Origin: Trinickia terrae
Lineage (GTDB): Bacteria; Pseudomonadota; Gammaproteobacteria; Burkholderiales; Burkholderiaceae
Assembly: GCF_005144415.1 (NCBI RefSeq)
Contig: NZ_SWJE01000005.1
Coordinates: forward strand, 472,134-536,133
Reading direction: 5' to 3'
Length of the DNA: 64,000 nucleotides
Shown here: piece after piece, positions 1 to 7,808 of the stretch
How positions within the stretch are numbered: position 1 is the stretch's first letter
How the letters are laid out: each line of letters starts with the position of its first letter
Translations under genes and position numbers: made by a program
Notes under the pieces: model-generated
What the model saw: only the letters and a program-made list of their open reading frames with translations
Database searches by the model: none
Told to the model about the DNA's origin: nothing

Positions 1-1
1 G

Positions 2-619
2 ATCGACCCCGAGTCCGCGCACATCATGCGCAGCCGCTCCGGCATGCTGTTCCAGCAAGGCGCGCTGTTCTCGTCGCTGTCGGTGTTCGATAACATCGCG
101 CAGCCGATCCGCGAGCTCGGCCGCGTGCCCGCCGGGCTTCTGCGCGACATCGTGATGCTCAAGCTCGAGATGGTCGGCCTGCCGTGCAAGCACGCGTCGA
201 AGATGCCGGCGGCGCTCTCGGGCGGGATGGTGAAGCGCGTCGGCATTGCGCGCGCGCTTGCGCTCGAGCCGGAGCTGCTGTTCCTCGACGAGCCGACGGC
301 CGGGCTCGATCCGCGCGCGTCCGACGAATTCGTCGAGCTGATCGCGACGCTGCATCGCGCGCTGGGCCTCACTGTCGTGATGGTGACGCACGATCTCGAC
401 ACGATGGTCGCGCTCTCGACGCGCGTCGCCGTGATCGCCGACCGCAAGGTGCTGGTGGCCGCGCCGGTGGAGGAGGCGGCCAACGTCGATCATCCGTTCA
501 TCAAGGAATATTTTCTCGGACTGCGCGGCCGGCGGGCGCTGCAGGCGCTGCCGCCGGAGCGGCGCGCGAAGCTGCCGCCGGCCGCGCTCGAGCCCGCGTC
601 GGCCGAGGTGCCGCTGTGA
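2..619 (+). CDS. ABC transporter ATP-binding protein of an MCE/Mla-type lipid transporter (5' partial)
   Basis: The frame is open at the window edge, so the N-terminus with the Walker A loop lies outside. The visible part has a Q-loop (MLFQQGALF), the ABC signature LSGGM, Walker B (LLFLDEP), the D-loop GLDP and the switch histidine in MVTHD. The order ATPase, MCE protein, auxiliary lipoprotein is that of Mkl/Mla-type phospholipid transporters; the permease (MlaE/YrbE) is expected just upstream. The protein would energise lipid movement between inner and outer membrane from the cytoplasmic face. The C-terminal tail after the ATPase core is Ala/Pro/Arg-rich. The family is certain; the transported lipid and direction are inferred. 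Confidence 0.93.
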   Translation: MDPESAHIMRSRSGMLFQQGALFSSLSVFDNIAQPIRELGRVPAGLLRDIVMLKLEMVGLPCKHASKMPAALSGGMVKRVGIARALALEPELLFLDEPTAGLDPRASDEFVELIATLHRALGLTVVMVTHDLDTMVALSTRVAVIADRKVLVAAPVEEAANVDHPFIKEYFLGLRGRRALQALPPERRAKLPPAALEPASAEVPL

Positions 620-721
620 CCGGCGCGATGGCGAATCGACAGCCGGACAAGCCGTAACCGCAACTGGGCAGGCAAGCGGGGCAAGAAAGCCACCGCCGCC
701 TGCAAGGGAAGGAACCCGCGA

Positions 722-1684
722 ATGGAAAACAAATCACATGCGTTCTGGGCTGGGCTCTTCACGATCGGATTGGCGATCGCGATTGCGCTCACCGTGTTCT
801 GGTTCAACGTCGACCGCTCGGTGCGTATCCCGTACGACCTGATCGCGCGCACCAACGTGACGGGGCTGTTCACCGACGCCGCCGTGCGCTATCGCGGGCT
901 CGACGTCGGCAAGGTGCAGTCGATCCATTTCGATCGGCAGCACCCCGGGCAGATCGTGATCCGGATCCTCGTCGACAAGACCGCGCCGATCACGCACTCC
1001 ACGTATGGCAGCCTCGGCTTCCAGGGCGTGACGGGCATCGCGTTCGTGCAGCTCGAGGATACCGGGCGCAATCTGACGCCGTTCCCGTCGTCGGCGAAGC
1101 AGGTCGCGCAGATCCCGATGCGCCCGGGCCTGCTCGACCAGCTGCAGGAGCGCGGCGACGTGCTGATGCGCGAGCTCGAAAGCGTCGCCAAGCATGCCGA
1201 CAACATGATGTCCGACGACATGCGCGACCAATTGAAGGCGACGCTCGCGAGCCTGCAAGGGGCGGCCGACAACGTGTCGGTGATCGCCAAGCAGGCGTCG
1301 CCCGCGATGTCGAAGCTGCCGGGCACGCTCGATCAGCTGAGCAGCACGCTCGCCTCGACCAATGCGCTGATCTCGCACGTGAACGGCCAGAACGGGCCGC
1401 TCGTGACGAACCTGAACAAGATCGGCGATGCGGCCGATCGCGCGAGCGCGGCGCTCACGACGATGAACGCGTCGCTGCAGGACACGGCCTCGCGCGTGAA
1501 CTACGAGACGCTGCCGCGCGTGGACGCGCTGACCTCCGAGGTCGGCAGCGCCGTGCGCTCGGTGGATCGCGCGGCGGACCTGTTCAGCACGAGCCCGAGG
1601 AGCGTGCTGTTCGGCGCGCCCGCCCCGACGCCCGGCCCCGGCGAGCCAGGTTTCAACTGGCCGCAGTCCGCTGCCTCGCATTGA
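722..1684 (+). CDS. MCE (MlaD-like) family substrate-binding protein
   Basis: 320 residues. An N-terminal membrane anchor (about residues 9-28) is followed by a single MCE domain (about 38-120, containing YRGLDVGKVQSI). A long helical C-terminal part rich in Ala, Asn, Ser and Thr (about 140-290) resembles the coiled extension of PqiB/Mce proteins rather than the short E. coli MlaD. It would form the periplasmic hexameric lipid-binding ring of the transporter whose ATPase lies 100 bases upstream. The start ATG follows an AAGGAA-like ribosome site. The protein ends in a Pro/Gly-rich tail. Confidence 0.92.
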   Translation: MENKSHAFWAGLFTIGLAIAIALTVFWFNVDRSVRIPYDLIARTNVTGLFTDAAVRYRGLDVGKVQSIHFDRQHPGQIVIRILVDKTAPITHSTYGSLGFQGVTGIAFVQLEDTGRNLTPFPSSAKQVAQIPMRPGLLDQLQERGDVLMRELESVAKHADNMMSDDMRDQLKATLASLQGAADNVSVIAKQASPAMSKLPGTLDQLSSTLASTNALISHVNGQNGPLVTNLNKIGDAADRASAALTTMNASLQDTASRVNYETLPRVDALTSEVGSAVRSVDRAADLFSTSPRSVLFGAPAPTPGPGEPGFNWPQSAASH

Positions 1685-1718
1685 ACGAATTTGAGCATCC
1701 AAGTCAGGAACCTTGCCA

Positions 1719-2360
1719 ATGTCACGCCCGACTGACCGCCCCTTTTCTTTCCACCCGCCGCTTGCGGGCGCGTTCGCGGCGCTCCTGCTCGCGCTTGGCG
1801 TGCTCGCCGGCTGCACGCTGGGGACGCCTGCCGCCGTCGCCGACATCCGCTACGATCTCGGCCCCGCGGCCCCGGCCGCGTCGCCCGGGCCGCTCCCGCC
1901 GTACAAGGTGCTCGACGTCAGCGCGCCGCAGGTGCTCAACAGCGACGGCGTCATCTATCGCCTGAGCTACGCCGACAACCAGCGCACCGCGACCTACGCG
2001 AACAGCCACTGGACGATGCCGCCCGCGCAGCTGCTCACGCAGCGTCTGCGCGCGGCGCTGTCGTCGCACGGCACGGTGCTCACGGGCGGCGACGGCGTGC
2101 ATGCGCCGGTGCTGAAGGTGGATCTCGAGCAGTTCGAGCAGGTCTTCGACGGCCAGTCGGAAAGCCACGGCGCGCTTACCGCACGCGCGACGTTGATGCT
2201 CGACGGCAAGGTGCTCGGCCAGCAGACGTTCATCGCGCGCGCGCCCGCCAGCACGGCCGATGCCGCCGGCGGCGCGCGTGCGCTCGCGGCGGCGAGCGAC
2301 GACTTCGTCTCGCAGCTCGTCGCGTGGCTCGGCATGACGCCGGTCGTCGCGCAGCAATGA
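1719..2360 (+). CDS. ABC-type transport auxiliary lipoprotein (PqiC/LptE-like)
   Basis: 213 residues from the ATG at 1719, which has AGGAA nine bases upstream; an in-frame TTG at 1713 is too close to that site. The N-terminus is a lipoprotein signal peptide with lipobox LAGC. The rest matches the ABC-type transport auxiliary domain (PqiC/YmbA group): outer-membrane lipoproteins that accept or dock the MCE tunnel. It closes the operon, 34 bases after the MCE gene. The C-terminal third is an Ala-rich helix with FVSQLVAWLG, usual for the family. Confidence 0.88.
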   Translation: MSRPTDRPFSFHPPLAGAFAALLLALGVLAGCTLGTPAAVADIRYDLGPAAPAASPGPLPPYKVLDVSAPQVLNSDGVIYRLSYADNQRTATYANSHWTMPPAQLLTQRLRAALSSHGTVLTGGDGVHAPVLKVDLEQFEQVFDGQSESHGALTARATLMLDGKVLGQQTFIARAPASTADAAGGARALAAASDDFVSQLVAWLGMTPVVAQQ

Positions 2361-2414
2361 CGGGTGGGGGCGGAGGCCCGGCCCTGGTGCGCAGCGACCG
2401 TTCGCCGCGCTCGC

Positions 2415-2475
2415 TATAATCGCCCCGGCTGGCCTCGATGTCTCGACGATGCATCGAGGCCATGCGCATGGCCTC
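2415..2475 (+). promoter_or_regulatory. Promoter -10 and structured 5' leader with two mutually exclusive stems
   Basis: A perfect TATAAT lies at 2415-2420; no good -35 is visible. Shortly after the predicted start, GGCCTCGATG (2431-2440) can pair perfectly with CATCGAGGCC (2452-2461). Bases 2456-2475 are themselves a perfect 20-base palindrome centred on CATGCGCATG. The two stems share 2456-2461, so they cannot form together. The arrangement precedes the ferredoxin-like gene start at 2502. Confidence 0.6.
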
Positions 2476-2501
2476 ATCGACGTCCTCACCTTTCCGACAC
2501 C

Positions 2502-2825
2502 ATGGATTCCTTTTACAAATACCACGTGTTCTTTTGCCTGAACCAGCGCGAGCCGGGCGCCGAGCGGCCGAGCTGCGCGAACTGCAATGCGCAGGCGATG
2601 CAGGAGCATGCGAAGAAGCGCGTGAAGCAGCTGGGCCTCGCCGGTCCCGGGCAGGTCCGCATCAACAAGGCGGGCTGCCTCGATCGTTGCGAGGAAGGGC
2701 CGACCATCGTCGTGTATCCCGAGGGCACCTGGTACACCTACGTCGACGAAACCGACATCGACGAGATCGTCGAGTCGCATCTCGCCAACGGCAAGGTCGT
2801 CGAGCGCCTGAAGATCGACCGGTGA
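2502..2825 (+). CDS. Thioredoxin-like (2Fe-2S) ferredoxin domain protein
   Basis: 107 residues starting MDSFYKYHVFFC. Cysteines at 12, 25, 28, 59 and 63, in the pattern CLNQRE...CANC...GCLDRCEEGP, match the small thioredoxin-fold 2Fe-2S ferredoxins related to the NuoE C-terminal domain. In proteobacteria such stand-alone proteins are usually annotated as (2Fe-2S) ferredoxin domain-containing; the electron partner is unknown. It precedes the alpha/beta hydrolase gene by 42 bases, so the two are probably co-transcribed. An upstream in-frame ATG at 2364 is rejected because it would precede the -10 element and add an atypical Arg-rich stretch. Confidence 0.88.
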   Translation: MDSFYKYHVFFCLNQREPGAERPSCANCNAQAMQEHAKKRVKQLGLAGPGQVRINKAGCLDRCEEGPTIVVYPEGTWYTYVDETDIDEIVESHLANGKVVERLKIDR

Positions 2826-2867
2826 TCCGCTGATCGGCTCCTCTCGATTCACCCGCCGCGCAACGCA

Positions 2868-3512
2868 ATGAACATCCATACGCAGAAATTCCTGATCGAC
2901 GGGCCCGTCGGCAAGATCGAAGTCGCGCTCGACGTCCCCGACGCCATGCGCGAGGCGGGCGCTGCGCCGCGCGGCATCGCGCTCGTCGCGCATCCGCATC
3001 CGCTCTTCGGCGGCTCGATGGACAACAAGGTCGCACAGACGCTCGCGCGCACGCTCGTGCAGCTCAACTACGTGACCTACCGCTCGAACTTCCGCGGCGT
3101 CGGCCAGACCGAAGGCGCGCACGACAACGGCCACGGCGAGCGCGACGATCTGCTCGCCGTCCTCGATTACATGCGCGCGCAGCCGGGGCAGGCCGATCTG
3201 CCGCTCGTGCTCGCGGGCTTTTCGTTCGGCACGTTCGTGCTTTCGCACGTCGCGAAGGCGCTCGCGGACGCGGGCAAGGAGATCGAGCGGATGGTGTTCG
3301 TCGGCACCGCGGCGAGCCGCTGGGAAGTCGCGACGGTGCCCGAGAACACGCTCGTGATCCACGGCGAGACCGACGACACCGTACCGATCGCCTCCGTCTA
3401 CGATTGGGCGCGGCCGCAGGAGCTGCCCATCGTCGTGATTCCGGGCGCGGAGCATTTTCTCCATCGCAAGCTGCACATCCTGAAGCGCGTCGTCCTCGAT
3501 GCGTGGCACTGA
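2868..3512 (+). CDS. Alpha/beta hydrolase
   Basis: 214 residues. The nucleophile elbow G-F-S-F-G places the catalytic serine at 119. HGETDD (about 165-170) supplies the acid and GAEHF (His196) the histidine. An early HPHPLFGGS segment (42-50) is typical of the small cytosolic alpha/beta hydrolase group annotated as YhhN/COG2945-like or dienelactone-hydrolase-like proteins. There is no signal peptide. The substrate is unknown. It follows the ferredoxin-like gene in the same direction, an arrangement common in Burkholderiaceae, but no joint function is known to me. Confidence 0.85.
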   Translation: MNIHTQKFLIDGPVGKIEVALDVPDAMREAGAAPRGIALVAHPHPLFGGSMDNKVAQTLARTLVQLNYVTYRSNFRGVGQTEGAHDNGHGERDDLLAVLDYMRAQPGQADLPLVLAGFSFGTFVLSHVAKALADAGKEIERMVFVGTAASRWEVATVPENTLVIHGETDDTVPIASVYDWARPQELPIVVIPGAEHFLHRKLHILKRVVLDAWH

Positions 3513-3844
3513 TGCTCATGAACGCGCGGACCGGTTTGCATTTTCACGCACACAGGTCCGCATAAAACGCAAAATCGCCACAGCGCGGCGCGTATAATGG
3601 GCGCAATTTTTTGCGCGAGTGCCGCCGCTTGATTTGACCCTGAGTGCGTGCCGAACGGGCTTTTCCTCGAGATGCGTCGCGAGCGGCGCAGTGCGTAGTC
3701 CGGGCGCGAACCGATCGCGCCGCCGGAAGTCCAACGGCTCGCCGCTTAAGTCCCTCTCAGCGGTGAAGAAGCGCTCGTGACCGGCTCTTCCAAAACGGCG
3801 CACGCGCTTCGCGTGCATTGCTCACTACCGCCCGAATCGATCCT
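3513..3844 (+). promoter_or_regulatory. Intergenic region with dacC promoter and start-proximal hairpin
   Basis: No gene is supported in these 332 bases. A perfect -10 TATAAT is at 3593-3598 without a clear -35. Immediately downstream, where transcription would begin, GCGCAA and TTGCGC (3601-3616) form a 6-bp stem around TTTT. About 230 bases of leader then run to the carboxypeptidase start. The function of the long leader is unknown. Confidence 0.5.
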
Positions 3845-5071
3845 ATGCGTTTTTCCTCCTCCGGCCTCTCGTCCGCCGCTCCGTCTTTCATTCCGCAATC
3901 CGTCAGCCGTGCCGTCTCTCTCGGCCTCCTGCTGCCCGCTACGCTCGCGGCCAGCACCGCGTTCGCGCAGGTGCCGCCGCCGGGCGTGAATGCGCGCTCT
4001 TGGGTGCTCGTCGATGCGACCAGCAATCAGGTGCTCGCCTCGGGCAATCCCGATGAGCGCGTCGAGCCGGCCTCGCTCACGAAGCTGATGACGGCCTATA
4101 TCGTCTTCGAAGCGCTGCAGACGAAAAAGATCTCGATGGACCAGGTCGTGACGCCGAGCGAAGCCGTGCGCCGCGTCGGCACCGACGAGTCGCGCATGTT
4201 CATCGAAGCGAACAAGCCGGTGACGGTGCACGACCTCGTCTACGGGATGATCATCCAGTCGGGCAACGATGCGGCGATCGCGCTCGCGGAGCTCGTCGGC
4301 GGCAGCGAGGCGCAGTTCGTCAGCATGATGAACACCGAGGCGCAGCGCCTCGGCATGAAGGGCACGCACTTCGCCGACGTGAACGGCATGCCCGACGCGA
4401 ACCACTACACGACGGCAGGCGACCTCGCGACGCTCTCGACGCACCTGATCCGCGACTTCCCCGACTACTACAACATCTTCTCGGTCAAGGAATTCACGTA
4501 CAACAAGATCAAGCAGCCGAACCGCAATCGCCTGCTGTGGATCGACCCGACCGTCGACGGCCTGAAGACGGGCCACACGCAAGCCGCCGGCTACTGCCTG
4601 ATCGCGACGGCCAAGCGTCCGCTGCCGGGCTCTCCCGATGCGACGCGCCGCCTCGTGACCGTGATGATGGGCGAGCAGAAGGAGCACGACCGCGTGCAGG
4701 ACAGCATGAAGATGCTGAACTACGGCTACAGCGCCTACGACATCGTGCACCTCTACAAGGCCAACCAGGTCGTGCAGACGCCGCGCGTCTACAAGGGCGC
4801 CGCCGATACGGTGCAGGTCGGCGTGAAGGGCGACCAGTACATCACGCTGCCGCGCGGCATGGGCGACAAGGTCAAGCCGCAGGTCACGCTCAACGAGCCG
4901 CTCATCGCGCCGGTCGCGAACGGCCAGCAGGTCGGCACCGTGCAGCTCGTCGCCGACGGCAAGTCGCTCGCGCAATTCCCGGTCGTCGCGCTCCAGGCGG
5001 TGCCGCAGGCGGGCGTGTTCGGCCGCATCTGGGATTCGCTGCTCTTGATGATCAACAAGAAGAAGTCGTAA
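3845..5071 (+). CDS. dacC: D-alanyl-D-alanine carboxypeptidase (PBP5/PBP6 family)
   Basis: 408 residues from the ATG at 3845. A signal peptide ends at AFA-QV (cleavage near 41/42). The three penicillin-binding motifs are present: S77-L-T-K80, S139-G-N141 and K241-T-G243. A C-terminal PBP5 beta-domain and an amphipathic tail (FGRIWDSLLLMINKKKS) would hold it on the periplasmic face of the inner membrane. It trims the terminal D-Ala from peptidoglycan pentapeptides. It is followed 14 bases later by a D-amino acid transaminase, then ybeD, lipB and lipA, the dacA-ybeD-lipB-lipA order also seen in enterobacteria. dacA or dacC naming is arbitrary. Confidence 0.95.
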   Translation: MRFSSSGLSSAAPSFIPQSVSRAVSLGLLLPATLAASTAFAQVPPPGVNARSWVLVDATSNQVLASGNPDERVEPASLTKLMTAYIVFEALQTKKISMDQVVTPSEAVRRVGTDESRMFIEANKPVTVHDLVYGMIIQSGNDAAIALAELVGGSEAQFVSMMNTEAQRLGMKGTHFADVNGMPDANHYTTAGDLATLSTHLIRDFPDYYNIFSVKEFTYNKIKQPNRNRLLWIDPTVDGLKTGHTQAAGYCLIATAKRPLPGSPDATRRLVTVMMGEQKEHDRVQDSMKMLNYGYSAYDIVHLYKANQVVQTPRVYKGAADTVQVGVKGDQYITLPRGMGDKVKPQVTLNEPLIAPVANGQQVGTVQLVADGKSLAQFPVVALQAVPQAGVFGRIWDSLLLMINKKKS

Positions 5072-5085
5072 AGCCTTTCAGGATC

Positions 5086-5985
5086 ATGACGGAACAGACG
5101 CTGGACCTCGTCGTTTATCTGAACGGTGAACTGGTGCCGTTATCCGAGGCGAGCATTCCGGTGCTCGACCGCGGCTTCATCTTCGGCGACGGCATTTACG
5201 AAGTCGTGCCGCTCTATGCGGGCGAGCACGGCCTTACGCCGTTTCGTTTCAAGGAGCACCTCGCGCGCTTGTCGCGCAGCCTCGCCAAGGTCGGCATCGA
5301 GAATCCGTTCGACGACGACGGCTGGCGTGCACTGCTCGCGCGCGTGGTCGAGGCGAATGCCGGCGAGGGCGCCCATGCGGGCGGCCATTGGCTTGCCTAT
5401 ATTCAAGTCACGCGCGGCGTCGCCAAGCGCGGCCACGCGTTTCCGGCAGACATCCGGCCGACGGTGCTCATGATGCTCAACCCGCTGCGCCTGCCTGACG
5501 ACGCAGTGCGCGAGCGCGGCGTGCGCTGCGTGAGCGCGGAGGACCGGCGCTGGCTTCATTGCGACATCAAGTCGGTGTCGCTGCTCGGCAACGTGCTGAT
5601 GGCCGAGCATGCGGCGAAGAACGATGCCTTCGAGACGATCCAGTTCCGCGACGGGATGCTGACCGAGGCGTCGTCGGCGAACGTATGGGTGGTGAAGGGC
5701 GGCGAGCTCGTTGCGCCGCTGCGCGATCACAAGATCCTCGAAGGCATCCGCTACGGGCTGATCGAGGAGCTGGCGCGCGAATGCGGCATCCGTTTCAGCG
5801 CGCGCGACGTGCCCGAAGCGGAGCTGCGCGCGGCCGACGAGATCCTGATCAGCTCGGCGACCAAGGAAGTGCTGCCCGTGACCGACCTCGATGGCGCGCC
5901 CGTCGGCAGCGGCAAGCCGGGCCCGGTGTACGCGGCCCTGTATTCAGCGTATCAGCGCGCGAAGGCGCGCGAGGCGCGGATCTGA
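5086..5985 (+). CDS. dat: D-amino acid aminotransferase (class IV PLP enzyme)
   Basis: 299 residues starting MTEQTLDLVVYLNGE. This is a class IV aminotransferase fold: the N-terminal SIPVLDRGFIFGDGIYEV signature, the PLP lysine at K162 in CDIKS, and SSANVWVV plus ISSATKEVLPV in the cofactor-binding half. The CDIKS context and LLGNVL point to D-alanine transaminase rather than branched-chain (IlvE) or ADC lyase. It would interconvert D-Ala and D-Glu, fitting a position 14 bases after a D-Ala carboxypeptidase. The start at 5086 is the family start; upstream in-frame codons run inside dacC. Confidence 0.92.
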   Translation: MTEQTLDLVVYLNGELVPLSEASIPVLDRGFIFGDGIYEVVPLYAGEHGLTPFRFKEHLARLSRSLAKVGIENPFDDDGWRALLARVVEANAGEGAHAGGHWLAYIQVTRGVAKRGHAFPADIRPTVLMMLNPLRLPDDAVRERGVRCVSAEDRRWLHCDIKSVSLLGNVLMAEHAAKNDAFETIQFRDGMLTEASSANVWVVKGGELVAPLRDHKILEGIRYGLIEELARECGIRFSARDVPEAELRAADEILISSATKEVLPVTDLDGAPVGSGKPGPVYAALYSAYQRAKAREARI

Positions 5986-5996
5986 ATGAAGTGCAG

Positions 5997-6025
5997 GGGC
6001 CTGTTATTTCCGTAAATAGGCCCTA
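5997..6025 (+). repeat. Intergenic hairpin repeat, family 1 copy 1
   Basis: GGGCCTGTT (5997-6005) pairs with AATAGGCCC (6015-6023) with one G-U pair, followed by TA. The core differs from the copy at 19725-19751 at only four of 26 bases, and the difference in the right arm keeps pairing. It lies between dat and ybeD. Confidence 0.6.
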
Positions 6026-6055
6026 TATAGGCTGCTTGCCTGCACGGAGAGAAAG

Positions 6056-6325
6056 ATGAGCCCGGTCAACGAATCCCTGTTCGAGTTTCCTTGCGACTTC
6101 CCCATCAAGGTGATGGGGAAGTCGCACCCCGATTTCGCCGACACGATCGCGGCGGTGATCCGCCAGTTCGATAGCGGGTTCGATGCCGCGCGCATCGAGA
6201 CGCGGCCGTCCTCGGGCGGCAACTACATCGGCCTGACCGTGACAGTGCGGGCGCTGAGCCGCGAGCATCTCGACGATATCTATCGGGCGCTGACCGGGCA
6301 TCCGATGGTCAAGGTGGTGTTGTAA
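6056..6325 (+). CDS. YbeD-like protein, UPF0250 / DUF493
   Basis: 89 residues, the usual length for this family. It has the characteristic N-terminal ESLFEFPCDFPIKVMG and the C-terminal LTGHPMVKVVL. YbeD has an ACT-like alpha/beta fold resembling regulatory domains; its biochemical role is not established. Its place between the carboxypeptidase and the lipoate genes matches E. coli dacA-ybeD-lipB. The ribosome site GGAGAG is 7 bases ahead of the ATG. Confidence 0.92.
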   Translation: MSPVNESLFEFPCDFPIKVMGKSHPDFADTIAAVIRQFDSGFDAARIETRPSSGGNYIGLTVTVRALSREHLDDIYRALTGHPMVKVVL

Positions 6326-6347
6326 GAAGAGGCGGCGATGGCGGCGG

Positions 6348-7307
6348 CTACTGCCCCGCCGTCCTCAGCACCTCCGCCGCCCCATCCCTTCCCGCCGCGC
6401 AGGCGCGGCCATAGAGCGCCTGAAACCGCTCGACCTCCTCGAAAATCCAGTCCCGGAACGCCCGCACGCGCACGGTTTCCAGCAACCGAGGCGGGCAGAC
6501 GAAGTAGTAGGCCCAGGGGCTCGGACCGTCGATATCGAACAAGCGCACGAGCCGCCCCGAGGCGATCTCGTGCATCGCGATCGAGCGCCGCACGAGCCCG
6601 ATGCCCTGGCCGTCGATCGCCGCCTGCAGCAGGTTCGACGAATCCTGGTACAGCACGCCGCGCTTGGGCTCCGAGGCGCTCATGAGCCCCGCCGCGTGAA
6701 ACCACGGGCGCCATAGCTCGTCGTCCGAGCGCAGCAGCGGGTACTGCGGCAGGTCGGCCGGCGTCTGCGGCAAGCGTCCGCCATTGAGCGTCGGCGAGCA
6801 CACCGGAAAGAACACCTCGTCGAGCAGCGGCTCGACGTGCAGTCCTTCATATTTGCCGAAGCCGAAGCGGATGGCCGCGTCGACGTCGTCGCGCGCGAAA
6901 TCGGCCAGCCCGTTGGTCGACAGCAATTCGAGGTCGATTTCTGGGTACTGCTCGATGAAGCGCCCGATGCGAGGCGTCACCCAGCGCGCCGCGAACGACG
7001 TCAGGATCGACACCACGAGCCGCCGCTCGCGGTCGCCGGCGCGCACCGCGCGCGTCGCCTCGGCGAGCGCCATCAGCGCCGCGCGCACCTCCTTCGCATA
7101 GCGGCCGCCGGCTTCCGTGAGCCGCACGCGCTTGCCGTCGCGTTCGAAAAGGGCGATGTTGAGCTCGGCTTCGAGCGCGCGGATCTGATGGCTGACGGCG
7201 CCGTGCGTGACGAACATTTCGTCGGCCGCACGCGAAAAGCTTTCGTGGCGCGCGGCCGCCTCGAACGCCTTGAGTGCGTTGAGCGCGGGAAGTTGTCGAA
7301 GGTCCAT
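6348..7307 (-). CDS. LysR-type regulator, GcvA-like
   Basis: 319 residues on the minus strand. The N-terminal winged helix-turn-helix (about 8-65, SFSRAADEMFVTHGAVSHQIRALE split over the recognition helix) begins with the GcvA-type sequence LPALNALKAFEAAARH. It is followed by a LysR substrate-binding domain (about 95-300). It is divergent from the DUF2917 gene starting 102 bases away, a pairing recurrent in Burkholderiaceae, so it probably regulates that gene and itself from the shared intergenic region. The pair interrupts the otherwise collinear ybeD-lipB order. The effector is unknown; true glycine-cleavage control is not indicated by neighbours. Confidence 0.9.
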   Translation of the reverse strand: MDLRQLPALNALKAFEAAARHESFSRAADEMFVTHGAVSHQIRALEAELNIALFERDGKRVRLTEAGGRYAKEVRAALMALAEATRAVRAGDRERRLVVSILTSFAARWVTPRIGRFIEQYPEIDLELLSTNGLADFARDDVDAAIRFGFGKYEGLHVEPLLDEVFFPVCSPTLNGGRLPQTPADLPQYPLLRSDDELWRPWFHAAGLMSASEPKRGVLYQDSSNLLQAAIDGQGIGLVRRSIAMHEIASGRLVRLFDIDGPSPWAYYFVCPPRLLETVRVRAFRDWIFEEVERFQALYGRACAAGRDGAAEVLRTAGQ

Positions 7308-7408
7308 TGCTAATTTTTCTCACAACGACGTGAAAATTGATCGTTTTGGGTAATCCCTTGATGCATCTACGATTCTAGTCACGAAGCAGCTACCTGACGG
7401 AGTCGATC

Positions 7409-7735
7409 ATGCAAGAAATTTCCTCAAGCATCACGTTCGAAATCCAGCCCGGCGAGACGGTGCCGATGATGGTCACGAAGAGCACCCGGCTCACGGTGCA
7501 GGGTACGGCGATGTGGGTGACGCGCAGCAACGATACCGAGGACTATTGGCTGGAGCCCGGCGATTGCCTGCGGCTGCGCCGCGGCGAGCGGCTCTGGCTC
7601 AGCGCCGAGGGCGGCCGGCCGGCAACCGTCGCGTTCTGGGTCGCGCCGCGGCGGCAGGACGGATGGCTCGACTCGCTGGCGAGAGTCGGCGAGCGGCTCG
7701 GGCTGCGCATGAGGTCCGGCTGGCGGACGGTCTGA
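7409..7735 (+). CDS. DUF2917 domain protein
   Basis: 108 residues. The compact beta-rich sequence, with LTVQGTAMWVTRSND, DYWLEPGD and LRLRRGERLWLSAEGG, fits the DUF2917 family of cupin-like small proteins. It has no signal peptide or metal-binding histidine cluster. Function is unknown. It is divergent from the GcvA-like regulator and probably its target. Confidence 0.8.
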   Translation: MQEISSSITFEIQPGETVPMMVTKSTRLTVQGTAMWVTRSNDTEDYWLEPGDCLRLRRGERLWLSAEGGRPATVAFWVAPRRQDGWLDSLARVGERLGLRMRSGWRTV

Positions 7736-7808
7736 TGCGGCTGCCGGCGAATTCGGCTGATGATTGGGGCCGGCGGGGCGCGCGCGATTTCGGTAAACTA
7801 CTGCGATC

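Noticed and set aside
1722-3509. A 595-codon minus-strand frame
   Set aside because: It covers three recognised plus-strand genes and a promoter; no domain is recognisable.
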